NCBI GenBank assembly: GCA_013812805.1 | Contig: JACCSV010000174.1 | Location: 1-13,326 of the forward strand | Length of the DNA: 13,326 bases | Source: Sphingomonas sp. | Lineage (GTDB): Bacteria > Pseudomonadota > Alphaproteobacteria > Sphingomonadales > Sphingomonadaceae | Direction of reading: 5' to 3' | Shown: positions 1 to 6,796 of the stretch, piece by piece | Numbering within the stretch: position 1 is the stretch's first letter | How the letters are laid out: each line of letters opens with the position of its first letter | Notes under the pieces: model-generated | What the model was told of the DNA's origin: nothing | What the model saw: the letters and a program-made list of their open reading frames with translations, nothing else | Database searches by the model: none | Program-made: the position numbers and the translations under genes

Positions 1-890
1 AAGTTCATTCCGAACACCCCGGCGATCGCAGCGCAGAAGCCGAGGACCGCGGTCAGGAAGGTCAGCACCTTGACCAGTTCGTTGGTCTGCTGGGCGGTGC
101 GCGATGCGAACAGCTCGAAGCTGCCGACGACCAGGTCGCGGGTATGCTCGACTTCGTCGATCGCCCGCTCGTAGCGGCTGGCAAGGATGGTGAAGTGCGG
201 TGAAGCTCCGGCTTCGGCGACGATCTGCAGGTCCGGGCGCGACAGTCCGTAGAACACGGCGCGTTGCGCCGACAGCAAGGTCCGAAGCCGCGACACCCGC
301 CGCCGCAAGGTCACCATCCGACCGAGCAGGGTCTTGCTGGATGGCCGGATCAGCGCTTGCTCGTCGAGCTTGTCGACAAGGCCCTCGACCCGGGCAATTT
401 CCTTGAAATAGGCTTCGAGGTGCATGTCGAGGAGCGATGCCGCAAAGTCATGCGTGGTCAGCGCGCCGATCATCGTCTCGGCCCGATCCTGCGAGCGGAA
501 GGCTTCGATAAACCCCACCTCCCCCTCGTGGACCGTCACCAGCCACGCCTTGTCGATCAGGATGTCGAGGCGAACATGGGGTTGCACCGTATGCCCGCCA
601 TTTCTCCCCACATTGCCGTCGGCCTCGACGATGGCGGGGGCCGTTTCAACCGACAGCTGTATGTACTTGCCGAAGTTTTCCAGCCGCGTTGAGCCGGCGC
701 TCAGGAGGGTGCGCAGGCTGGCGGGATCGAGCTCGAGCGTCCGGGCGACCTGCTTCAGCTCCGCCGGATCGCGACCGACGACGTCGATCCACAACAGCCG
801 CTGGTCGCCCAGCGAGCTCAGCGTTTCCGCCGACAGCTCGACCTGGTGATCACGGCCTTCGGCATCGTAGAGATAGCTGCTGAGTGGCAC
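1..890 (-). CDS. corA: CorA family divalent metal ion transporter (3' end missing)
   Basis: This gene runs off the left edge; about 296 residues are visible. CorA proteins are pentameric inner-membrane channels for Mg2+ (or Co2+/Ni2+, or Zn2+ in the ZntB branch). The visible part is the cytosolic N-terminal domain and long helical stalk, ending in the first membrane helix. The helix reads FLTAVLGFCAAIAGVFGMN, so the signature GMN falls at residues 294-296, the last codons in the window. The second helix is outside. The GTG start at 890-888 is chosen because an in-frame stop lies at 902-900 (it is also the stop of the upstream transferase) and no other start codon lies between. The ribosome binding site is weak (GGG nine bases before GTG). 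The 9-bp gap suggests co-transcription or coupling with the transferase. The family is certain; the transported ion cannot be read from this part. Confidence 0.9.
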   Translation of the reverse strand, partial: MPLSSYLYDAEGRDHQVELSAETLSSLGDQRLLWIDVVGRDPAELKQVARTLELDPASLRTLLSAGSTRLENFGKYIQLSVETAPAIVEADGNVGRNGGHTVQPHVRLDILIDKAWLVTVHEGEVGFIEAFRSQDRAETMIGALTTHDFAASLLDMHLEAYFKEIARVEGLVDKLDEQALIRPSSKTLLGRMVTLRRRVSRLRTLLSAQRAVFYGLSRPDLQIVAEAGASPHFTILASRYERAIDEVEHTRDLVVGSFELFASRTAQQTNELVKVLTFLTAVLGFCAAIAGVFGMN

Positions 891-899
891 TGCTAGCCC

Positions 900-2189
900 T
901 TACCGCGACCCGAATCCGGTAAGCATCGTCTTGATCGTCCGAAGCAGGATCAGAAGGTCGAGCCAGGGAGAGAAATATTTGATGTAGTAGAAGTCGTACT
1001 GAAGCTTGCGGTGAACTTCGTCGACCTCTGCGACATGGCCCTGGTTGACCTGGGCCCAGCCCGAAATTCCCGGCTTCACCACGTGGCGGTAGCGGTAGAA
1101 GGGGATTTCGTTGGTGTACCAGACCGACAATATCTCGGCTTCCGGCCGCGGGCCGATCCAGCTCATCTCCCATTTGAGAATATTGAAGATCTGCGGCAGC
1201 TCGTCGATCCGGCTGGTGCGAAGGAACCGGCCGACGCGGGTAACCCGCGCGTCGTTGGCACCCGTCATCGCGCTGCGGCGGGCATCCCCCGCCTGAAGCG
1301 CAAGCATGGTACGGAACTTGTAGACGGAAATCCGACGGCCGGCATGGCCCACGCGCGTTTGCCGGAACAGCGCCGGCCCGCTGCTGTCGAGGCGGATCGC
1401 GAGCGCGACCAACGCCATCAGCGGTAGGACCAACGGCAACACCATCACCGCGAACAGAAAGTCGATCAGGCCCTTCAAATAGAAATACCCCCGCGCCGGG
1501 AGCAGCGACCCGAAGCTGTTTTCGGACAGATGCTCGAGCTCGACCCGCCCGCTCAGCGATTCCGACAGTTGCTTGACCTGGTAGACGATCCGGCTGGCAA
1601 GCGCGGCGTCGGCGAGGAACGCTTCCCACTCGTCGGGCAAATCGGCGGAAAAGTCGGCGACGATCGCGTCGCAGCCGCGCGCATCCTTGAGCTGCGGCCG
1701 CTGAAGCCGCTTCCACTCTACCCCGTCGATCGCCTGCAGATGGTCGACGGCGCCGTAGGGGACCACCGCGATCCGCCGCCGCACCTTCCGCTCGCCGTAC
1801 ATATAGACGAGGTAAAGCCAGACGACGTGAAGCAAGAAGCCTAGGCCCAGCGCCAAGCGGTCATAAGGAAAGCGAGTCAGCAGGAACCAGGCGATCGCGA
1901 TCCCGTGGCCGGTCAGGGCCGACGGCAGGATCACGTAGCTGCGGCGAATGCCGGGGTAGGTTTCGATCGACAGGCGAGTCCAGAAAGCGACGATGACCGC
2001 AACCACGTTGCCGGCCAGCGCATTGAGGCTGGCCGCCTCAGTCAGCGACCCGGGCAGGATCGGGCCGCGCAGCGACCATGGCAGCAGCGCACCGAACACC
2101 AGTGCCCCGGCGAACTGGAAGCGCTTGCGGGTGAGCAGCGAACGCGACCCTCCCCGCCGAAGCGATTGCTGCTTCGCTACGACCTCCAT
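900..2189 (-). CDS. Exopolysaccharide biosynthesis polyprenyl glycosylphosphotransferase (polyprenyl-phosphate sugar-1-phosphate transferase)
   Basis: This is a 429-residue membrane enzyme of the WcaJ/GumD/ExoY bacterial sugar transferase family. It moves a hexose-1-phosphate from a nucleotide sugar to undecaprenyl phosphate, the priming step of exopolysaccharide or capsule repeat units. About four hydrophobic segments occupy residues 24-130. A soluble linker follows, then a membrane segment at 239-266 (LIDFLFAVMVLPLVLPLMAL) joined directly to the catalytic domain. Conserved blocks are RLDSSGPALFRQTRVG (266-281), KFRTM (291-295), LRTSRIDELPQ (323-333), WIGPRPE (344-350) and KPGISGWAQV (372-381). 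The length fits the long multi-TM form rather than the short ExoY form. The ATG at 2189 follows the ugd stop by 29 bp; an ATG nearer that stop is in another frame and closes quickly. Which sugar is transferred cannot be read from sequence. Confidence 0.93.
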   Translation of the reverse strand: MEVVAKQQSLRRGGSRSLLTRKRFQFAGALVFGALLPWSLRGPILPGSLTEAASLNALAGNVVAVIVAFWTRLSIETYPGIRRSYVILPSALTGHGIAIAWFLLTRFPYDRLALGLGFLLHVVWLYLVYMYGERKVRRRIAVVPYGAVDHLQAIDGVEWKRLQRPQLKDARGCDAIVADFSADLPDEWEAFLADAALASRIVYQVKQLSESLSGRVELEHLSENSFGSLLPARGYFYLKGLIDFLFAVMVLPLVLPLMALVALAIRLDSSGPALFRQTRVGHAGRRISVYKFRTMLALQAGDARRSAMTGANDARVTRVGRFLRTSRIDELPQIFNILKWEMSWIGPRPEAEILSVWYTNEIPFYRYRHVVKPGISGWAQVNQGHVAEVDEVHRKLQYDFYYIKYFSPWLDLLILLRTIKTMLTGFGSR

Positions 2190-2218
2190 CGGCCCGCTTC
2201 CGGATCGAGCTCCATCGG

Positions 2219-3559
2219 CTATTCGGCGGCCGCCCGGACGGCGGTAGCGGGCCCTACGGGGCGGCCAAGCCCGCGATAGTCGAAACCGGCGCGCTCCGCT
2301 TCCTCGCGGTCGTAGACGTTGCGCAAATCGACGATCGAGCGGCCGCGCATTCGTGCCGCCAGCTTGTCGAGGTCGAGGCCGCGAAACTCATCCCATTCGG
2401 TGATCACCACAAGCACGTCGGCATCGTCGGCCACCGAATAGGCGTCGCGGACGAAGTTGATGCCTTCAAACACCCCGGCCGCCTGATCCATCGCCGCGGG
2501 ATCGAAGGCGGTTACCTCGGCTCCCTGCTCGATCAGCGCATTGACCAAGGGAATCGACGGCGCGTCGCGCATGTCGTCGGTGTTGGGCTTGAAGGCGAGG
2601 CCGAGCACGCCGATGCGCTTGCCCTTGACGCTTCCGCCCAGCGCATCGGCAACGCGAGCCGCCATGCCGAGCTTGCGGGCATCGTTGACCTCGACGACGG
2701 TGCGGACGATGCGCTGATCGACGCCGGCCTGCTCCGCGGTCTGCAGCAACGCCAGCGTGTCCTTGGGAAAGCAGCTGCCGCCGTAGCCGGGCCCGGGGTG
2801 AAGGAATTTAGGCCCGATGCGATTGTCGAGGCCGATACCGCGGGCGACTTCCTGGACGTCGGCGCCGACCGCTTCGCAAAGGTCGGCGATCTCGTTGATG
2901 AAGCTGATCTTGGTCGCCAAGAAGGCGTTGGCCGCATATTTGGTGAGCTCGGCGGTACGCCGGCCGGTGAACAGGATCGGCGCCTTGTTGAGGAACAAGG
3001 GACGGTAGATTTCGCGAAGCACTTCGCGCGCTTGTTCATCCTCGGCGCCGACGACGATGCGGTCGGGATGCTTGAAGTCGGCGATGGCCGCGCCTTCGCG
3101 GAGGAATTCGGGATTGGACGCAACCGAAGTCCCGGCCGGGGCGCCTTCTTGCTTGAGGATCCTTGCAATCTCGTCGCCGGTGCCGACCGGGACCGTCGAT
3201 TTGGTTATCACCACCGCCGGCGACTCCAGCGCTTTGGCAAGCTCCCGGACGGCGGCGAAAACGAAGGTGAGGTCGGCGTGGCCATCGCCGCGCCGGGCGG
3301 GGGTGCCGACGGCGATGAACACCGCCTCGGCCCCGCGCACGCCCTCGGCAAGGTCGGTGGTGAAGGTCAGCCGCCCGCGCTCGGCATTGGCCTTGACCAG
3401 CCCTTCCAGCCCGGGCTCCCAGATCGGCATCCGCCCATCGTTGAGCGCGTCGATCTTCGAGGAATCCTTGTCGACGCAGGCGACGTCATGCCCGAAGTCG
3501 GCAAAGCAGGCACCGGAAACGAGGCCGACATAGCCAGTGCCGATCATGGCGATGCGCAT
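2219..3559 (-). CDS. ugd: UDP-glucose 6-dehydrogenase
   Basis: This 446-residue protein is a full-length member of the UDP-glucose/GDP-mannose dehydrogenase family. It oxidises UDP-glucose twice with NAD+ to UDP-glucuronate in the cytoplasm, supplying uronic acid for capsule, exopolysaccharide or lipid A-type sugars. The N-terminal Rossmann motif is GTGYVG (residues 7-12), followed by VDKD. The catalytic block GPGYGGSCFPKDT contains Cys263, the thiohemiacetal-forming residue, and NEIADLCEA marks the dimerisation helix. The C-terminal UDP-binding domain contains GLAFKPNTDDMRDAPS. The ATG at 3559 has GAGG about ten bases upstream. The next gene on this strand primes polysaccharide synthesis, which supports a role in surface polysaccharide. 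The enzyme assignment is firm; which polymer it feeds is unknown. Confidence 0.96.
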   Translation of the reverse strand: MRIAMIGTGYVGLVSGACFADFGHDVACVDKDSSKIDALNDGRMPIWEPGLEGLVKANAERGRLTFTTDLAEGVRGAEAVFIAVGTPARRGDGHADLTFVFAAVRELAKALESPAVVITKSTVPVGTGDEIARILKQEGAPAGTSVASNPEFLREGAAIADFKHPDRIVVGAEDEQAREVLREIYRPLFLNKAPILFTGRRTAELTKYAANAFLATKISFINEIADLCEAVGADVQEVARGIGLDNRIGPKFLHPGPGYGGSCFPKDTLALLQTAEQAGVDQRIVRTVVEVNDARKLGMAARVADALGGSVKGKRIGVLGLAFKPNTDDMRDAPSIPLVNALIEQGAEVTAFDPAAMDQAAGVFEGINFVRDAYSVADDADVLVVITEWDEFRGLDLDKLAARMRGRSIVDLRNVYDREEAERAGFDYRGLGRPVGPATAVRAAAE

Positions 3560-3643
3560 GCTTCACTTTCCTCAAACACTGCCGATGCTTTGGGCGCGCG
3601 CGTCTTAGACGTCAGCAGTGGCCAACGCCAGTCGGCGCCCGGG

Positions 3644-4669
3644 TCAGCCGGTGGTTGGGCAGATCTGCATGACGATGTCGCCTTCCTCGAGCTTCGCGGC
3701 CTGCGGCCTCCAGAATCCGTACGGCGTGCCGCTGCGGATGATCCTCAAGCCCAGGCCGTCCGAAATCTCCTTGAGCGACTTGCCCACCTCCTCGGGCCGC
3801 ACGTCGCGCTCGATCATCCGCACCTTCCCCTTCATCGATGCGAGGTCGGCGAGATAGTCGGCGATATGCTGCCCCCCGTGCGTGGTCGCAAGCAACAGGC
3901 CCGCGAAGTCGAGCGGATTGACGACGACGTCCGCACCCGCGCGCCGGGCCGGCGCTTCATTGTCCTCGGCATTGACGGCGATGCTGATCCTCAGGTCCGG
4001 CGCGAGGTAGCGCGCGGTAAGGCAGATCAGGATCGAGGTGTCGTCGCGCCCCGCCGAGATGATCATCAGCTGAGCCCGCTCCACGTTCACCGCCGCCAGC
4101 GTCTCGTCGCGCGTCGCGTCGGCTTTGAGCACCGTACAGCCGAGATCCTCCGCTAGCGTCAGCCGCTGCTCGTCGGTGTCGACGACGACGATGTTCTCGG
4201 GGTCCGCTCCAAGGTCGATCAGCTCCTGGACCGCCCGGCTGTTCTTGGTGCCGAAGCCAGTAACGATAATGTGGTCGGTCAACCGGCGCTGTATTCGTTT
4301 CATGATAAATTTTTCCCACGAACGCCTCGCCACGAACGAATACGCCGATCCGGCGAGGATCAGGATGAACAGGATTCGGATCGGAGTAACGACGATCGCG
4401 TCGAACATGCGCGTCCGGTCAGTGACTGGGACGATGTCGCCATAGCCGGTCGTCGTCGCGCTGATCATGGTGAAATAGATGACGTCGAGGAAGTCGACCT
4501 GGCCGTCATGCGCATCCTTGAGGCCGTCGCGCTCGAGCCAGTGGATCAGGATCAGAAGTCCCAGCAGCCCGGCCATCGCGGCGAACCGCCAGCCGAGCCC
4601 CTGCCAGCCGGTGATGCGCGGCCTGCGCCGAAGCACGAGCAGGTCGCCCCTGTCCCTCAATCCCGGCAT
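3644..4669 (-). CDS. Two-TM potassium channel with cytosolic RCK (TrkA-N/TrkA-C) domain
   Basis: This is a 341-residue inner-membrane K+ channel of the MthK/YugO layout. TM1 is at about residues 29-45 (FAAMAGLLGLLILIHWL). The pore loop has the selectivity filter TTTGYGD at 72-78, and TM2 is at about 98-113. An RCK domain begins with HIIVTGFGTKNSR (about 133-145), with VVVDTDEQR as the end of the second strand. A TrkA-C-like segment from about 280 to the end follows. The third glycine of the usual GxGxxG is replaced (GFGTKN), which is common in RCK domains. An in-frame GTG lies 15 bases earlier (4684), but the AAAGGGGA ending four bases before the ATG at 4669 supports the later start. RCK domains gate such channels by nucleotide, Ca2+ or other ligands; the ligand here is unknown. 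ugd lies 84 bp downstream. Confidence 0.92.
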   Translation of the reverse strand: MPGLRDRGDLLVLRRRPRITGWQGLGWRFAAMAGLLGLLILIHWLERDGLKDAHDGQVDFLDVIYFTMISATTTGYGDIVPVTDRTRMFDAIVVTPIRILFILILAGSAYSFVARRSWEKFIMKRIQRRLTDHIIVTGFGTKNSRAVQELIDLGADPENIVVVDTDEQRLTLAEDLGCTVLKADATRDETLAAVNVERAQLMIISAGRDDTSILICLTARYLAPDLRISIAVNAEDNEAPARRAGADVVVNPLDFAGLLLATTHGGQHIADYLADLASMKGKVRMIERDVRPEEVGKSLKEISDGLGLRIIRSGTPYGFWRPQAAKLEEGDIVMQICPTTG

Positions 4670-4776
4670 TGCGTCCCCTTTCACTGCGCAACTCGGCTCG
4701 TCGGCGTTGGTTCACACTCATAGCTTGAACCGCCTCGCCTTGGCCTCAATTTTCCGCTACAGGCGCGGCCCTTCCG
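4670..4776. promoter_or_regulatory. Divergent intergenic region between the potassium channel gene and rimO
   Basis: This stretch of about 107 bp separates two genes transcribed in opposite directions, so it must hold both promoters unless transcription enters from elsewhere. It is less GC-rich than its neighbours around CTTGAACC (4724-4731) and CAATTTTCC (4747-4755). No -35/-10 pair with correct spacing stands out in either direction. The only clear element is AAAGGGGA (minus strand, 4681-4674), the ribosome binding site of the channel gene. Confidence 0.4.
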
Positions 4777-6111
4777 ATGAAAACGATCACTCTTCCTCGT
4801 CCCCCCAAAGTGGGCCTGGTTTCGCTCGGCTGTCCCAAGAATCTGGTCGACAGCGAGCGGATCATGACCAAGCTTCGCTCCGACGGCTATGCGATGTCGC
4901 CCGACTATTCGGGCGCCGACGTGGTGCTGGTCAATACCTGCGGCTTCCTAGACAGCGCCAAGGCCGAAAGCCTGGAAGCGATCGGCGAAGCGATCGCCGA
5001 GAACGGCCGCGTCGTCGTCACCGGCTGCATGGGCAAGGAAGCCGAAATTATTCGCGAGCGCTTCCCGCAGGTCTTGGCGATCACCGGGGCTCATCAATAT
5101 GAGGCCGTGGTCGCCGCGGTACACGAGGCTGCCCCGCCGTCAGCATCGCCGTTCACCGACCTGGTGCCGGAATCGGGCCTCAAGCTGACTCCGCGCCATT
5201 ACAGCTATCTGAAGATTTCCGAAGGCTGCAATCACCGCTGCGCGTTCTGCATCATCCCGCAGCTTCGCGGCGACCTCGTCAGCCGCCGCCCCGACGCTAT
5301 CCTACGCGAAGCGGAAAAGCTGGTCGCGGCGGGCACGAAGGAACTGCTGGTAATCAGCCAGGACACTTCGGCCTACGGTCTCGACCTCAGGCATGCCGCG
5401 TGGAGCTGGCGCGGCCACGAAGTGCGCGCGCACATGACCGACCTGGTGCGCGAGCTCGGGTCTCTCGGTGCCTGGGTGCGGCTCCACTACGTCTACCCCT
5501 ACCCGCACGTCGACCATGTGATGCCGTTGATGGCCGAGGGGCTGCTGCTCCCCTACCTCGACATTCCGTTCCAGCATGCGAGCCCACGCATTTTGCGGGC
5601 GATGAAGCGGCCGGCGAACGACGCCAGGGTGCTGCAGCGGATCCGCCAGTGGCGCGCCGAAGTGCCCGACCTCGCCATCCGCTCGTCGTTCGTGGTCGGC
5701 TTCCCCGGCGAGACGGAAGAGGATTTTCGGTACTTGCTGGGCTGGCTGGAAGAAGCTCAGCTCGACCGGGTCGGCGCGTTCCGCTTCGAACCGGTCGAAG
5801 GCGCCAGTGCCAACGCGCTTCCCGACCAGGTGCCCGATGAGGTCAAGCACGACCGCTTCGAGCGGGTAATGGAGCTTTCGGCCCGGATCAGCGCTGCAAA
5901 GCTCGAGGCCAAAATCGGCAAGACCCTGGACGTGCTGATCGATGCAGCCGACGTCGGCACCGGCGGAGCAACCGGCCGATCCAAGGCGGATGCCCCCGAG
6001 ATCGACGGCGAAGTGCACCTGCGCGACGCGGCCGGGTTCAAACCGGGCGACATCGTGCGTGCCCGGGTCGAGGACAGCGATGCCCACGACCTGTACGCGG
6101 TGCCGGTCTAA
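4777..6111 (+). CDS. rimO: Ribosomal protein S12 methylthiotransferase RimO
   Basis: This 444-residue radical-SAM enzyme adds a methylthio group to a conserved aspartate of ribosomal protein S12. The N-terminal MTTase domain opens with VGLVSLGCPKNLVDSE and carries three cluster cysteines, Cys19, Cys55 (NTCGF) and Cys84 (TGCMGK). The radical-SAM motif CNHRCAFC supplies Cys151, Cys155 and Cys158 for the second 4Fe-4S cluster. HASPRILRAMKRP and SSFVVGFPGETEEDF are typical of RimO/MiaB cores. A C-terminal TRAM domain covers about 375-444. The LGCPKN form (not LGCQMN) and the length favour RimO over MiaB. The ATG at 4777 has no good Shine-Dalgarno sequence; the preceding bases are pyrimidine-rich, so the leader may be very short. 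It is transcribed away from the potassium channel gene and converges on the receiver gene 12 bp downstream. Confidence 0.96.
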   Translation: MKTITLPRPPKVGLVSLGCPKNLVDSERIMTKLRSDGYAMSPDYSGADVVLVNTCGFLDSAKAESLEAIGEAIAENGRVVVTGCMGKEAEIIRERFPQVLAITGAHQYEAVVAAVHEAAPPSASPFTDLVPESGLKLTPRHYSYLKISEGCNHRCAFCIIPQLRGDLVSRRPDAILREAEKLVAAGTKELLVISQDTSAYGLDLRHAAWSWRGHEVRAHMTDLVRELGSLGAWVRLHYVYPYPHVDHVMPLMAEGLLLPYLDIPFQHASPRILRAMKRPANDARVLQRIRQWRAEVPDLAIRSSFVVGFPGETEEDFRYLLGWLEEAQLDRVGAFRFEPVEGASANALPDQVPDEVKHDRFERVMELSARISAAKLEAKIGKTLDVLIDAADVGTGGATGRSKADAPEIDGEVHLRDAAGFKPGDIVRARVEDSDAHDLYAVPV

Positions 6112-6123
6112 GCGTCGCTTGCG

Positions 6124-6495
6124 CTAGCTTTCCTCAACCAGCAGTTCGGCCAGCCTCATTCGAAGCGAATCAGCGGTATAGGGCTTCGGTAACCGTGGCC
6201 GCTCGGACCATTCCTCTGGCATTGTCCAGTCCGCATAGCCGCTCGTAATCAGGAACGGGATTCCACGGGCCTCGAGGATCTTGAGGACGGCGAAGGATTT
6301 GCCTCCGCGGATGTTAAGATCGACGATTGCGGCGTCGACATTCCCCTCCTCGGCAAGCTGCAGCGCCGAGGCCATGTTTCCGGCCGGGCCAACGACGCTG
6401 CAGCCCAGCGCTTGCAAAATCTCGCTGCTGTCGTCGGCGACGACGGGCGAGTCCTCGACGACGAGGATGCGCCGTCCCTCAAACGTGCCGGTCAT
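6124..6495 (-). CDS. Single-domain response regulator, FATGUY-like receiver
   Basis: This 123-residue protein is a receiver domain alone, with no output domain. The acidic pocket is Glu14-Asp15 (VVEDSP), the phosphoacceptor is Asp59 (AIVDLNIRGG), the switch Ser/Thr is in FLITSGY (Ser85), and the conserved lysine is Lys104 (RLPKPY). The PFLITSGYAD...P.LPKPY pattern resembles the FATGUY receivers of alphaproteobacteria, which are phosphorylated by HWE/HisKA_2 kinases and include the sphingomonad general-stress regulator SdrG. No kinase gene is in the window, so any partner is elsewhere. The ATG at 6495 has only a distant AGGAG (about 16 bases upstream). The 50-residue membrane protein gene ends 55 bp upstream on the same strand, so the two are probably co-transcribed. 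The receiver fold is certain; the pathway is inferred. Confidence 0.92.
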   Translation of the reverse strand: MTGTFEGRRILVVEDSPVVADDSSEILQALGCSVVGPAGNMASALQLAEEGNVDAAIVDLNIRGGKSFAVLKILEARGIPFLITSGYADWTMPEEWSERPRLPKPYTADSLRMRLAELLVEES

Positions 6496-6550
6496 CGCGA
6501 CTTGTCCGCACTCCTGAGCCGAATACAGGTTGTTCCAAACTGCAAAAGCC

Positions 6551-6703
6551 TCAGAAGTTCAGCCTCCCGGTCAGGTAGAGAAATAGCAGGATCGCGCCGG
6601 ATACCAGCAGCACCACGGTGCCATAGCTGTACCCGAGGCCCCGCCTGCCGGAGCCGCCAACGCGATTGCGTCCCCATCCTCCCGATGACCGTCTGCGCCA
6701 CAT
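6551..6703 (-). CDS. Small single-TM membrane protein, 50 residues, function unknown
   Basis: This is a short open frame, ATG 6703 to TGA 6551, encoding 50 residues. The first 25 residues are rich in Arg and Gly (MWRRRSSGGWGRNRVGG, then SGRRGLGYSYG). A clear hydrophobic helix follows at about 29-45 (TVVLLVSGAILLFLYLTG), and the tail is RLNF. By the positive-inside rule, the basic N-terminus should be cytoplasmic. GAGG lies about six bases before the ATG, which is a good ribosome binding site. Its coding nature is supported by that site, the coherent basic-plus-TM design and the position just upstream of the receiver gene. I do not recognise a named family. The first-half bias toward Arg/Gly could also arise from GC-rich sequence, so comparison with relatives is the main missing evidence. 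Confidence 0.65.
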   Translation of the reverse strand: MWRRRSSGGWGRNRVGGSGRRGLGYSYGTVVLLVSGAILLFLYLTGRLNF

Positions 6704-6796
6704 GTGGACCTCGCCTGGGTGTGAGTGATGTGTGGGAAACGCCGCGTCGGGCGACTGCGTTCCTCGCGCCCGGAGCGTCTGCTAGGGGCGCCAGGA
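6704..6796. promoter_or_regulatory. Divergent intergenic region between the 50-residue protein gene and the M48 protease gene
   Basis: This 93-bp gap lies between genes transcribed away from each other, so it should carry a promoter for the small protein/receiver pair and one for the protease lipoprotein. I see no convincing sigma-70 hexamers, inverted repeat or sigma-factor box. The ribosome binding sites of both genes are at its edges: GAGG on the minus strand and AGGGG on the plus strand. Confidence 0.35.

Noticed and set aside
2798..4156. A 452-codon open frame on the plus strand across ugd and the potassium channel gene
   Set aside because: It is antisense to two clear genes, spans the gap between them, and has no recognisable motif.
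5302..6087. A 261-codon open frame on the minus strand opposite rimO
   Set aside because: It lies wholly antisense to a certain rimO gene and shows no domain pattern. Long antisense frames are expected in GC-rich coding DNA.
6112..6123. Possible bidirectional terminator between the convergent rimO and receiver genes
   Set aside because: Only 12 bp separate the stops, and no stable hairpin with a T-run is seen.
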